Position numbers and translations under genes: made by a program. Shown piece after piece: positions 16,564-24,745 of a stretch of DNA of 64,000 nucleotides; position 1 is the first letter of the stretch; every line of letters begins with the position of its first letter. The stretch is from Roseiarcus sp049513815 (GTDB lineage Bacteria > Pseudomonadota > Alphaproteobacteria > Rhizobiales > Beijerinckiaceae), in contig JBEKVR010000006.1 of the NCBI GenBank assembly GCA_049513815.1, forward strand, positions 1 through 64,000. Direction: 5' to 3'. Below the pieces are notes generated by a model, which ran no database searches, had not been told where the DNA came from, and was given only the letters and a program-made list of their open reading frames with translations.

Positions 16564-17253
16564 TTAGGCCGCGCGGCCCGAGGTCGCGGCGCTGCGCCGG
16601 AGCGCGGCGAGGTTGGCGGCGTAAGCCGCCCGCCCGCCGTTGAACGCCGCCGAGCCGGCGACCAGCGCGTTGGCGCCGGCGGCGACGACCAGCGGCGCGG
16701 TGTCGGCGGCGATGCCGCCGTCGACCTCGATATGGATCGGCCTGTCGCCGATCATTCGGCGGACGCGCGCGACCTTGTCGATCATCGCCGGAATGAACGC
16801 CTGGCCGCCGAAACCGGGATTGACCGTCATCACCAGCACCAGGTCGAGGCGGTCGAGCACATATTCGATCGCGTCGGGCGACGTCGCCGGATTGAGCGAC
16901 ACCCCCGCCTTCTTGCCGAGCGCGCGGATGGCGTGCAGCGAACGGTCGAGATGCTTGGTCGCCTCGGCCTGGATCGTGATGTGATCGGCGCCGGCGCGGG
17001 CGAAGGCTTCGAGATAGGGGTCGATCGGCTCGATCATCAGATGGCAATCGAACGGCTTGTCGCTGTGCGGGCGCAGCGCCGCCGCCACTTGCGGCCCAAA
17101 GGTGATGTTGGGCACGAAATGCCCGTCCATTATGTCGAGGTGGATCCAGTCCGCCCCCGCCGCCGCGATGTCGCGCACTTCCTGGCCGAGATTGGCGAAG
17201 TCGGCCGACAGAATCGACGGCGCGAGGATTAAGGACCGATCAAATACGCTCAT
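16564..17253 (-). CDS. rpe: Ribulose-phosphate 3-epimerase
   Basis: A 229-residue TIM-barrel enzyme interconverting ribulose 5-phosphate and xylulose 5-phosphate in the pentose phosphate or Calvin cycle. Signature segments: LAPSILSADFANLG with the N-terminal catalytic Asp/Ser region, HLDIMDGHFVPNITFGP (metal-binding His and Asp), CHLMIEP, VMTVNPGFGGQAFI and IHIEVDGGI. All key residues are present and the length is normal. It is divergent from folE, with about 200 bp between starts. No Calvin-cycle genes adjoin it, so a general housekeeping role is the simplest reading. Confidence 0.96.
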   Translation of the reverse strand: MSVFDRSLILAPSILSADFANLGQEVRDIAAAGADWIHLDIMDGHFVPNITFGPQVAAALRPHSDKPFDCHLMIEPIDPYLEAFARAGADHITIQAEATKHLDRSLHAIRALGKKAGVSLNPATSPDAIEYVLDRLDLVLVMTVNPGFGGQAFIPAMIDKVARVRRMIGDRPIHIEVDGGIAADTAPLVVAAGANALVAGSAAFNGGRAAYAANLAALRRSAATSGRAA

Positions 17254-17451
17254 GAAACATCGCCTCCAGCTCGGCGCGATTGTCGGTGAAAACGGGGTCC
17301 GTTTTCAAGCCGCGAGGCCGGCAAAGACGTTGAAAGCGGCTTCGCGTCGCCTCAATTCGACGATTCCGGCGCCTTCAGCGGCGCATTGACGCAGCCCGCG
17401 CGCGGCGGCTACAGCTTCGAGGCGCCGTCCCGGCGCGACCGGGGAAGCCGC

Positions 17452-18078
17452 ATGCCCGCGCCTGCCGACCCGAACGCCGCCCCTTCGCGGTCCCCCGCCA
17501 AGGACGACGACGCCGAGGCCAAGCGCGCCTTCCGCGAAATCCTGCGTTGGATCGGCGAAGACCCCGAACGCGACGGCCTGAAGGACACCCCGGCGCGCAT
17601 GATCCGCGCCTATCGCGAATATTTCGCCGGTTACGAGACCGACCCCGAAGAGGCGCTGCGCACGACCTTCACCGAGGTCGACGGCTACGACGAGATGATC
17701 GTGCTGCGCGGCGTCTCCTTCGAAAGCCATTGCGAGCATCACCTCGCGCCGATCGTCGGCCGCGTCTGGGTCGGCTACCTGCCCGACCGCCGCGTCGTCG
17801 GCATCTCAAAGCTGGCGCGGATCGTCGACATCTATGCGCGGCGGCTGCAGATCCAGGAGCGGCTGACGGCGCAGATCGCCAATGCGATCGAAAGCGTGCT
17901 CAAGCCGCGCGGCGTCGCCGTGGTGGTCAAGGCGACCCACCATTGCATGATGAGTCGCGGCGTGCGGCGCCACGGCGCCGACCTCGTCACCAGCCGCATG
18001 CTCGGCGTCTTCCGCGACCACGCGATCACCCGCAGCGAATTTTTCGCGCTCGTCGACTCGAAGAGCGAGTCGCCCTGA
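17452..18078 (+). CDS. folE: GTP cyclohydrolase I
   Basis: A 208-residue enzyme converting GTP to 7,8-dihydroneopterin triphosphate, the first step of folate and pterin synthesis. The zinc and catalytic motifs are intact: FESHCEHHLAPIVGRVWVGYLP and VVKATHHCMMSRGVR, with GVFRDHAITRSEFFALV at the C-terminus. The ATG at 17452 is preferred over an upstream TTG at 17386. A DHFR-fold gene follows after 25 bp, and a carbinolamine dehydratase gene converges from downstream, making a small pterin cluster. Confidence 0.96.
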   Translation: MPAPADPNAAPSRSPAKDDDAEAKRAFREILRWIGEDPERDGLKDTPARMIRAYREYFAGYETDPEEALRTTFTEVDGYDEMIVLRGVSFESHCEHHLAPIVGRVWVGYLPDRRVVGISKLARIVDIYARRLQIQERLTAQIANAIESVLKPRGVAVVVKATHHCMMSRGVRRHGADLVTSRMLGVFRDHAITRSEFFALVDSKSESP

Positions 18079-18103
18079 ACCTCGTCCTGGAGACCCTGCG
18101 TCG

Positions 18104-18667
18104 ATGTCCGGCGGTTTTCATTACGAAGGCTACGCCATCGTCTCCGCCGACGGCATGATCGCCGACGCCGACGGACGCATGCCGCCGGCGTTGCAGAACC
18201 CGGCGGACGCGCGCTTCTTCAGCGAGGCGCTCGATCGCGCCGCGGTGCTCGTCCACGGCCGTCATTCGCACGAGGGCCACGCGAATTCGCCGCGCCGACG
18301 CCGCGTCGTCGTCACCCGCCACGCCTCGGCGATCGCCGCCGACCCCGAGTTGCCCCATTCAGTGCTGTGGAACCCGGCCGGCGCGCCGTTTTCCGCCGCC
18401 TGCGAGGCGCTCGGAATCGCCGGCGGAACGGCGGCGATCCTCGGCGGGCCGGAAGTCTTCGCGCTGTTTCTCGGGCTCGGCTATGAGCGATTTCTGCTCA
18501 GCCGCGCCGCCCACGCGCGCCTGCCAGGCGGCCTGCCGATCTTCGGCCGCGGACGACTTCCGGTCGAGGAGGCGCTGGCGACCGCGGGGCTCTCGCCGGG
18601 ACAGCCGCGCTGGCTCGACCGTGACGCCGGCGTCTCGGTCACGACGTGGCGGAAAACGGCCGACTGA
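18104..18667 (+). CDS. Dihydrofolate-reductase-fold protein (FolA/RibD C-terminal type)
   Basis: A 187-residue protein that reads like a divergent dihydrofolate reductase: YEGYAIVSADGMIADADGRMP at the N-terminus (substrate loop), FFSEALDRAAVLVHGRHSHEGHANSPRRRRVVVTRH (the GRxTHE-like cofactor segment), then GTAAILGGPEVFALFLGLGYERFLLSRAAHARLPGG (the GG phosphate-binding turn and the xxPGG strand). Position 25 bp after folE suggests it reduces a dihydropterin, possibly replacing FolA or acting on dihydromonapterin or dihydrobiopterin. A role in riboflavin-type reduction is an alternative. Family recognition is good, function is inferred. Confidence 0.65.
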   Translation: MSGGFHYEGYAIVSADGMIADADGRMPPALQNPADARFFSEALDRAAVLVHGRHSHEGHANSPRRRRVVVTRHASAIAADPELPHSVLWNPAGAPFSAACEALGIAGGTAAILGGPEVFALFLGLGYERFLLSRAAHARLPGGLPIFGRGRLPVEEALATAGLSPGQPRWLDRDAGVSVTTWRKTAD

Positions 18668-18679
18668 GCCGGCGAACCA

Positions 18680-18991
18680 TCACCGCGCGGCGAGGAACGG
18701 TCGCGCGACGGCCGAGATGCGCGTCGCCAGAACGATGTCGCGCTCGGTGATCGCGCCGCCCGCGTCGTGGGTGCTCAGCTTGAACGAGACCCGGTTGTAG
18801 ACGTTGACGATCTCGGGATGGTGATTGAGCTCCTCCGCCTCGAAGCCGACGCGCACGATCAAGGCGAGCGCGTCGCGGAACGAGGCGAAGGCGTAGGTCG
18901 CGGCGATCGCGCCGCCGTCGCGCTTCCAGTCGGGCAGCGTCGTCAAGGCGGCGTCGATCTCGTCGGCCGCAAGGACTTTCGGCATCGCCAT
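18680..18991 (-). CDS. phhB: 4a-hydroxytetrahydrobiopterin dehydratase (PCD)
   Basis: A 103-residue pterin-4a-carbinolamine dehydratase, which recycles the oxidised pterin cofactor of aromatic amino acid hydroxylases. The diagnostic active-site block ELNHHPEIVNVYNRVSFKLSTHDAGGAIT is complete, with the His-His pair and later His. The start is the ATG at 18989-18991, preceded by GAGGAG at seven bases; the frame can be extended only to a TTG. It converges on the folE/DHFR-fold operon. No phenylalanine hydroxylase gene is in the window; PCDs also occur without one, so a different pterin enzyme may be served. Confidence 0.9.
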   Translation of the reverse strand: MAMPKVLAADEIDAALTTLPDWKRDGGAIAATYAFASFRDALALIVRVGFEAEELNHHPEIVNVYNRVSFKLSTHDAGGAITERDIVLATRISAVARPFLAAR

Positions 18992-19087
18992 GGCGCGACT
19001 CCTCAAGCTTGCGCGGGCGAACCCGCGACGATAACGCCGGCCGGTTTGGCCGGGCGATTATCGACGGCGACGGCGCGCGCCGCGCGT

Positions 19088-19642
19088 TCAGACGACGATT
19101 GGCGCAGCCCGCTCGCCGAGACGAGCGCGCAGCCAACGTCGCGCCTCAGCTTCGTCGGCGGCGATCAGGCACAGATCGCCGGCGAATTGGCGCAGCGCCT
19201 CTCGATACTCTTCGGCGACGCCGATCAGCACGGGAACGTCGGCCTCGATCGCCGCGACGATCGCATCACGCAGGCCGCCGCCCTCCTCCGCCTCCGCCTT
19301 GCCGAACTTGTTGAGGAGGACGAGGTCGGGCGCCGCGTCGCGGATCGCCTGTTCGATGAGCGTCGCCGCCTCGGTCAGCGCCCCGGAATCGAGCCGGCAG
19401 CCCTCGGCGAGATCGCCGCGGTCCTCGGAGATGCGGATGCGGCGGCCGGTCGCCAGATCGTCGAGAATCATGTCGCAGAGCCGCCGCCCGGGCCGCGGCT
19501 CGTCGCGCTGCAGCGCGCCGACGACGCGCAGACCGGCGCCGCGCGCCCATTCGGCGACGCGATCGATGAGCGCGTCGGCGGCGAAATCCGCGCCGCGCAA
19601 GACCGCGCAGACCGGCGCCGGCGGCTCGTCGTCTCGCGTCAC
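19088..19642 (-). CDS. DUF2478 family protein
   Basis: A 184-residue protein matching DUF2478: CAVLRGADFAADALIDRVAEWARGAGLRVVGALQRD (a P-loop-like first strand without a full Walker A), ILDDLATGRRIRISEDRG, and the strongly conserved DLVLLNKFGKAEAEEGGGLRDAI followed by VPVLIGV. The family is of unknown function and often lies near molybdenum-uptake genes; none is seen here. It starts at a GTG seven bases after the ssb stop, so it is probably co-transcribed with ssb, an unusual pairing. Confidence 0.75.
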   Translation of the reverse strand: MTRDDEPPAPVCAVLRGADFAADALIDRVAEWARGAGLRVVGALQRDEPRPGRRLCDMILDDLATGRRIRISEDRGDLAEGCRLDSGALTEAATLIEQAIRDAAPDLVLLNKFGKAEAEEGGGLRDAIVAAIEADVPVLIGVAEEYREALRQFAGDLCLIAADEAEARRWLRARLGERAAPIVV

Positions 19643-19649
19643 GGCCGCT

Positions 19650-20138
19650 TCAGAACGGAATGTCGTCGTCGAGGTCGCCGCCGCCGCCCGACAGGGCCGG
19701 CCGCTTAGCCTCGACCGGCGACATCCGCCCGACGCTCGGCGCGCGCTCTTCGCTGGCGAAGCTGTCGCGGCCCTCGCCGCCGGCGCCGCGCGAATCGAGC
19801 AGCGTCAGTTCGCCGTGAAAGCGCTGCAGCACCACTTCGGTGGTGTATTTCTCGACGCCCGACTGGTCGGTCCATTTGCGCGTCTGCAACTGGCCCTCGA
19901 CGTAGACCTTCGTGCCCTTCTTGCAATACTGCTCGACCACCTTGCCGATGTTCTCGTTGAACACCACGACGTTGTGCCACTCGGTCTTTTCCTTGCGCTC
20001 GCCGGTGGCCTTGTCGCGCCAGGTCTCCGACGTCGCGAGCGAGAAGTTGACGACCTTCTCGCCGGAATTGAGCGACCGCACTTGCGGGTCCTTGCCGAGA
20101 TTGCCGATCAGAATGACTTTGTTGACGCTACCGGCCAT
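19650..20138 (-). CDS. ssb: Single-stranded DNA-binding protein
   Basis: A 162-residue SSB that protects single-stranded DNA and recruits replication and repair proteins. The OB fold is recognisable from MAGSVNKVILIGNLGKDPQVRSL, ATSETWRDKATGERKEKTEWHNVVVFNE and YVEGQLQTRKWTDQSG. The linker is short and Gly/Ser-rich and the acidic tip GGGGDLDDDIPF that binds partner proteins is intact. The start at 20136-20138 has GGGAGAG upstream. It is divergent from uvrA across a 299-bp region, the conserved uvrA-ssb arrangement. Confidence 0.97.
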   Translation of the reverse strand: MAGSVNKVILIGNLGKDPQVRSLNSGEKVVNFSLATSETWRDKATGERKEKTEWHNVVVFNENIGKVVEQYCKKGTKVYVEGQLQTRKWTDQSGVEKYTTEVVLQRFHGELTLLDSRGAGGEGRDSFASEERAPSVGRMSPVEAKRPALSGGGGDLDDDIPF

Positions 20139-20362
20139 GATGCTCTCCCTACCCGCCGCCGCAGCGACGCGTACGCACGCCGCCTGAATCCTGCTTCTAG
20201 CCCATCGTCTTCGCCGGCGCCCGCCCCTCTTGCCGCAAAGCCGCGGCAATAGCGTGGCCCCAGCGCGACTTTTCCACAGCCCAGCTCTGCGGCCGCCGTT
20301 TGGCGGCGGCGGGGTTCGACACTACATTCTTTTCGCGAACGCCGCGCGGAGCGCTTCTCAAC

Positions 20363-20377
20363 GTTCTTCGTTTGTTC
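20363..20377 (+). promoter_or_regulatory. SOS (LexA) box of alphaproteobacterial type
   Basis: GTTC-TTCGTTT-GTTC, a perfect GTTC-N7-GTTC direct repeat, 61 bp upstream of the uvrA start. This is the established LexA target in alphaproteobacteria, so uvrA is expected to be induced by DNA damage. It could also influence divergent ssb. Confidence 0.85.
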
Positions 20378-20437
20378 TAGCATCGCGGCGCCGGCCGCGC
20401 AAGCGCCGGCGCGAATCGCGTCATTCCAAGGGTCCCC

Positions 20438-23380
20438 ATGGCGAGCGGCAAATCCTCCAAGCGCCCCCGGCCGGCCGAGCCGGTCGAAAAGCTGTTCGGC
20501 GGCCGGACGATCGCCGTGCATGGAGCGCGCGAGCACAATCTCAAGAACGTCGACCTGACGATCCCGCGCGACAAGCTGGTCGTCTTCACTGGACTGTCGG
20601 GCTCCGGCAAATCGTCGCTCGCCTTCGACACGATCTACGCCGAAGGCCAGCGCCGCTATGTCGAGTCGCTGTCGGCCTACGCGCGCCAGTTCCTGCAGAT
20701 GATGCAGAAGCCGGACGTCGATCAGATCGACGGCTTGTCGCCGGCGATCGCGATCGAGCAGAAGACGACGTCGAAGAACCCGCGCTCGACCGTCGGCACG
20801 GTGACCGAAATCCACGACTACATGCGCCTGTTATGGGCGCGCGTCGGCATTCCTTATTCGCCGGCGACCGGCCTGCCGATCGAAAGCCAGACGGTGAGCC
20901 AGATGGTCGACCGCGTGCTGGCGCTGCCGGAGCGGACGCGGCTCTATCTCAACGCGCCGGTGGTCCGCGGCCGCAAGGGCGAGTACCGCAAAGAGATCGC
21001 GGACTACATGAAGCGCGGCTTCCAACGCCTTAAGATCGATGGAAAATTCTACGAAATCGCCGACGCGCCGACGCTCGACAAGAAGGTGAAGCACGACATC
21101 GAAGTCGTCGTCGACCGGCTGGTCGTGCGCGCCGATCTGGCGAGCCGGCTGGCCGAGAGTTTCGAGACCGCGCTCGAGCTGGCGGACGGCTTGGCGATCG
21201 TCGAATTCGCCGATCCGCCGGCCGAAGGCGGCGAGCCGCGCCGCATCGTCTTCTCGTCGAAATTCGCCTGCCCGGTCTCCGGCTTCACCATTCCCGAGAT
21301 CGAGCCGCGGCTGTTCTCGTTCAACAACCCCTATGGCGCCTGCCCGGTCTGCGGCGGCCTCGGCTCGGAGCTGACGGTCGACGCCAGCCTCGTCGTCCCC
21401 GATCCGCGCCTGACGCTGCGCAAAGGCGCGGTGGCGCCGTGGGCCAAGTCAAGCTCGCCCTATTATCTGCAGACGCTGGAGGCGCTCGGCCGCCACTTCA
21501 AGTTCCGCCTCGACGTCGCCTGGGCGACCCTGCCGGAGAAGGCGCGCGAGGTCATCCTCAACGGCTCGGGCGACGAGGAGGTGCGCTTCGGCTACGACGA
21601 CGGCCTGAGGTCCTACGAGGTGAAGAAGCCGTTCGAGGGCGTGGTCAAGAACCTCGAGCGGCGCTACCGCGAGACGGAAAGCGAGTGGTCGCGCGAGGAG
21701 ATCGAGCGCTTCATGACCGCAACGCCGTGCGTCGCCTGCCAGGGCTTCCGCCTCAAGCCGGAGGCGCTGGCGGTCAAGATCGGCGGCCAGCACATCGGCG
21801 AAGTCGGCCTGCTGTCGGTCAAGGCGGCGGTCGAATGGGCGCGCGCCCTGCCCGGCGCGCTCGACGCCAAGCGCAACGAGATCGCCCAGCGCGTCCTCAA
21901 GGAGATCGTCGACCGGCTGACCTTCCTCAGCGACGTCGGCCTCGACTATCTGACGCTGTCGCGCGCCTCGGGCACCTTGTCGGGCGGCGAGAGCCAGCGC
22001 ATCCGCCTCGCTTCGCAGATCGGCTCGGGCCTGACCGGCGTGCTCTACGTGCTCGACGAACCGTCGATCGGCCTGCACCAGCGCGACAACGCGCGCCTGC
22101 TCGATACGCTCCGGCGCCTGCGCGAACTCGGCAACACGGTGATCGTCGTCGAACACGACGAGGACGCGATCCTCGCCGCCGACTACGTCGTCGACATCGG
22201 CCCTGGCGCAGGCGTGCATGGCGGCGAAATCGTCGCCAAGGGAACGCCGGCGGAGATCACCGCCGACCCCAACTCTTTGACCGGCCAGTATCTTTCCGGC
22301 ACGCGGTTCGTGCCGACGCCGCCGCGCCGCCGCGTTGGCGCGCCCGGCCGCGACCTGAAAATCGTCGGCGCGCGCGGCAACAATCTCAAGAACGTCACCG
22401 CCGCGATCCCGCTTGGCGCCTTCACCTGCGTCACCGGCGTCTCCGGCGGCGGCAAGTCGACGCTGATCGTCGACACGCTCTACAAGGCGACGGCGCGGCA
22501 GTTGAACGGCGCGAGCGAGCCGCCGGCGCCGCACGACCGCATCGACGGGCTGGAGCGGCTCGACAAGGTCATCGACATCGACCAGTCGCCGATCGGCCGC
22601 ACGCCGCGCTCCAATCCGGCGACCTACACCGGCGCCTTCACGCCAATCCGCGAATGGTTCGCCGGCCTGCCCGAAGCCAAGCAGCGCGGCTACCAGGCCG
22701 GGCGCTTCTCGTTCAACGTCAAGGGCGGCCGCTGCGAAGCGTGCCAGGGCGACGGCGTGATCAAGATCGAGATGCACTTCCTGCCCGACGTCTACGTCAC
22801 CTGCGACGTCTGCAACGGCAAGCGCTACGACCGCGAGACGCTTGAAGTGAAGTATCGCGACAAGTCGATCGCCGATGTGCTTGATATGACTGTTGAAGAG
22901 GCCGCCGACCTGTTCAAGGCGGTGCCGTCGATCCGCGAGAAGATGGACACGCTGAAGCGCGTCGGCCTCGGCTACGTGAAGGTCGGCCAGCCGGCGACGA
23001 CGCTGTCGGGCGGCGAGGCCCAGCGGGTCAAGCTCGCCAAGGAGCTGGCGCGCCGCTCGACCGGGCGCACGCTTTACATCCTGGATGAGCCGACGACCGG
23101 CTTGCATTTCCACGACGTCGCGCAATTGCTTGATGTGCTGCATGAGCTGGTCGACCAGGGCAACACCATGGTCGTCATCGAGCACAATCTCGAAGTGGTG
23201 AAGACTGCCGACTGGATCATCGACATGGGCCCCGAGGGCGGCGACGCCGGCGGCGAAGTGGTGGCGACCGGCACGCCCGAACAGATCGCGCGCAACCCCA
23301 AGAGCTACACGGGGCAATATCTGCGCCACGTGCTCGCGCGCCGGCAGGTGAAAAAGGCGAAGGCGGAGGCGGCGGAGTAG
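20438..23380 (+). CDS. uvrA: Excinuclease ABC subunit A
   Basis: A 980-residue DNA-damage sensor of nucleotide excision repair, working with UvrB. Two ATPase modules are seen: Walker A GLSGSGKSS and GVSGGGKST, signature LSGGESQRIRLA and LSGGEAQRVKLA, Walker B YVLDEPSIGLHQRD and YILDEPTTGLHFHD. Zinc-finger cysteines occur in CPVCGGLGSE and CEACQGDG / CDVCNGKRYDRETLEVKY. Length is normal for the family. A short Lys/Ala/Glu tail follows. Its promoter region carries a LexA box. Confidence 0.98.
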   Translation: MASGKSSKRPRPAEPVEKLFGGRTIAVHGAREHNLKNVDLTIPRDKLVVFTGLSGSGKSSLAFDTIYAEGQRRYVESLSAYARQFLQMMQKPDVDQIDGLSPAIAIEQKTTSKNPRSTVGTVTEIHDYMRLLWARVGIPYSPATGLPIESQTVSQMVDRVLALPERTRLYLNAPVVRGRKGEYRKEIADYMKRGFQRLKIDGKFYEIADAPTLDKKVKHDIEVVVDRLVVRADLASRLAESFETALELADGLAIVEFADPPAEGGEPRRIVFSSKFACPVSGFTIPEIEPRLFSFNNPYGACPVCGGLGSELTVDASLVVPDPRLTLRKGAVAPWAKSSSPYYLQTLEALGRHFKFRLDVAWATLPEKAREVILNGSGDEEVRFGYDDGLRSYEVKKPFEGVVKNLERRYRETESEWSREEIERFMTATPCVACQGFRLKPEALAVKIGGQHIGEVGLLSVKAAVEWARALPGALDAKRNEIAQRVLKEIVDRLTFLSDVGLDYLTLSRASGTLSGGESQRIRLASQIGSGLTGVLYVLDEPSIGLHQRDNARLLDTLRRLRELGNTVIVVEHDEDAILAADYVVDIGPGAGVHGGEIVAKGTPAEITADPNSLTGQYLSGTRFVPTPPRRRVGAPGRDLKIVGARGNNLKNVTAAIPLGAFTCVTGVSGGGKSTLIVDTLYKATARQLNGASEPPAPHDRIDGLERLDKVIDIDQSPIGRTPRSNPATYTGAFTPIREWFAGLPEAKQRGYQAGRFSFNVKGGRCEACQGDGVIKIEMHFLPDVYVTCDVCNGKRYDRETLEVKYRDKSIADVLDMTVEEAADLFKAVPSIREKMDTLKRVGLGYVKVGQPATTLSGGEAQRVKLAKELARRSTGRTLYILDEPTTGLHFHDVAQLLDVLHELVDQGNTMVVIEHNLEVVKTADWIIDMGPEGGDAGGEVVATGTPEQIARNPKSYTGQYLRHVLARRQVKKAKAEAAE

Positions 23381-23430
23381 AGGGAGGAGCGTTTGACTCC
23401 TGGCGCGCGTCGCGGAACTGCCTTCCGTCT

Positions 23431-23754
23431 TTACGCCGCCTCAACCTCCGCCCTGATCTTGGCGCCCAGCCGCTTCTCCGCCATCGCCGGGTCGTACGGA
23501 CTCTGCAAGTTCAGCCAGAACGCGGCGCCGGGGCCGAGATAGCGGCTGAGGCGCAGGGCCGTATCGGGAGAAATGCCGCGCTTGCCGGCGATGATTTCGG
23601 TCAGGCGGTTGGCCGGCACGCGCAGCTTGAGAGCCAAGGCGTGAGCCGTGAGGCCGCGCGCGGCGATGTCCTCTTGCAGCACTTCGCCGGGATGCACGGG
23701 CGCCATCACGAAGCCGTCGGGCGGCGCGTCGAAAATCTCGTGCGTCTTCGTCAT
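23431..23754 (-). CDS. HigA-type antitoxin, no adjacent toxin
   Basis: A 107-residue XRE-type DNA-binding protein of the HigA addiction-module family: PVHPGEVLQEDIAARGLTAHALALKLRVPANRLTEIIAGKRGISPDTALRLSRYLGPGAAFWLNLQSPYD is the family signature with its helix-turn-helix at about residues 34-58. HigA normally follows a higB RNase toxin gene, but upstream is only repeat DNA (23807-23927) and then the vapBC pair in the opposite direction. So it is an orphan antitoxin or solitary regulator here. A short copy of its C-terminus, AKIRAEVQAA, is found at 24673-24705. Confidence 0.85.
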   Translation of the reverse strand: MTKTHEIFDAPPDGFVMAPVHPGEVLQEDIAARGLTAHALALKLRVPANRLTEIIAGKRGISPDTALRLSRYLGPGAAFWLNLQSPYDPAMAEKRLGAKIRAEVEAA

Positions 23755-23806
23755 CGCCTCGTACCTTTAGCGCACACGGCGTTCGGTCGGAATCGCTTGC
23801 CGCCTG

Positions 23807-23927
23807 CACCCTCCGTCCTGAGGCGCCGCGAAGCGGCCTCGAAGGACGCTCCAGAACGCGCGCTAATGCGATCCCTGGAGCATCCTTCGACTCGCCCTCG
23901 CTGACGCGAGGACGGCTCAGGATGAGG
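23807..23927. repeat. Intergenic palindromic repeat, family 1 copy B
   Basis: An inverted-orientation copy of the unit at 8857-8974: CCGTCCTGAGGCGCCGCGAA ... GGCCTCGAAGGACGCTCCAG ... GGAGCATCCTTCGACTCG ... GGCTCAGGATGAGG. It fills most of the gap between higA and vapB. Confidence 0.8.
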
Positions 23928-24056
23928 TCCGCGCGAAAATTCCGCTTGCTCTAGCGATCGTCGACGATCTTCGCCTCGATCGCCAGCGTCTGTCTTGAAC
24001 GGACTACAAATTGCGTATATCCTTTTCCGATATCCCAACTGTGCGCGAGCGGCGCC

Positions 24057-24278
24057 ATGACGCGCACTAAGCTGTTTCGCTCCAACCGTTCGCAGGCCGT
24101 TCGCCTACCCAAGGACGTGGCGTTTCCCGAAGGCGTGACGGAAGTCACCGTTCTGCGCGACGGCAAGCGCCGTATCGTCGTTCCTGCAAACGCGGTCTGG
24201 GACGACTTCTTCGACGCGCCCGGAATCGACCTGCCGTCGCGCGAGCAGCCGCCGGCCCAGCGGCGCGACGAACTGTGA
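24057..24278 (+). CDS. vapB: VapB-type antitoxin
   Basis: A 73-residue antitoxin with the AbrB-like swapped-hairpin N-terminus TKLFRSNRSQAVRLPKDVAFPEGVTEVTVLRDGKRRIVVP that binds DNA, and a C-terminal tail DDFFDAPGIDLPSREQPPAQRRDEL that would block the toxin site. The stop overlaps the vapC start (GTGA), giving coupled translation. Upstream, ATATCC occurs twice (24017-24022 and 24030-24035), possibly part of the autoregulatory operator. Confidence 0.88.
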   Translation: MTRTKLFRSNRSQAVRLPKDVAFPEGVTEVTVLRDGKRRIVVPANAVWDDFFDAPGIDLPSREQPPAQRRDEL

Positions 24279-24676
24279 TCTTGCGCTACGCGCTCGACAC
24301 CAACCTGTGCATCCGTGCGCTGAGGGACCGTTCACCAACCTTGCGCGAGCGCTTCAATCGCGAGGCCGACGGGCTGTCGATTTCGACCATCGTCCTGACC
24401 GAACTGCTGCACGGCGCGGCGAAGTCGGCGCGGCCGGACGCCAACCGGCGCGAGGTGGAGAATTTCGCCGCGCGCCTCGAGGTGGTGCCGTTCGACGCCC
24501 AGGCGGCGGCCCACGCCGGCGACATCCGGGCGGCGCTCGAGCGCCAGGGTCGGTCGATCGGCGCTTACGACGTGCTGATCGCCGGCCATGCCCGCAGCCG
24601 CGGGCTCGTCGTCGTCACCGGCAATCGCGGCGAGTTCGACCGCGTCGAAGGATTGCGCTGCGAAGATTGGGCCTAG
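24275..24676 (+). CDS. vapC: VapC-type PIN-domain toxin
   Basis: A 133-residue PIN-domain RNase. The acidic catalytic residues are visible as YALDTNLCIRAL (first Asp), TIVLTELLHGAAKS (Glu), IGAYDVLIAGHARSRG (Asp) and TGNRGEFDRVEGL (last acidic group). Members of this family cut tRNA or rRNA and are neutralised by VapB. It starts at a GTG overlapping the vapB stop. Length and motifs are complete, so it is presumably functional. Confidence 0.9.
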   Translation: MILRYALDTNLCIRALRDRSPTLRERFNREADGLSISTIVLTELLHGAAKSARPDANRREVENFAARLEVVPFDAQAAAHAGDIRAALERQGRSIGAYDVLIAGHARSRGLVVVTGNRGEFDRVEGLRCEDWA

Positions 24677-24705
24677 GCCGCCTGGACCTCAGCCCTGATT
24701 TTCGC
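24673..24705 (-). pseudogene. Remnant of a HigA C-terminus
   Basis: The reverse strand reads AKIRAEVQAA then a stop sharing bases with the vapC stop. The intact HigA at 23431 ends AKIRAEVEAA, and the DNA around both is similar. It looks like the debris of a duplicated antitoxin gene. Only ten codons, so modest confidence. Confidence 0.4.
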
Positions 24706-24745
24706 TCGGGGCGGGAGACGAATTTCGGTCTGGCGTTCGGCCTAA

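Noticed and set aside
21449..23329. A 626-codon frame opposite uvrA
   Set aside because: Shadow of uvrA, no recognisable motif or ribosome site.
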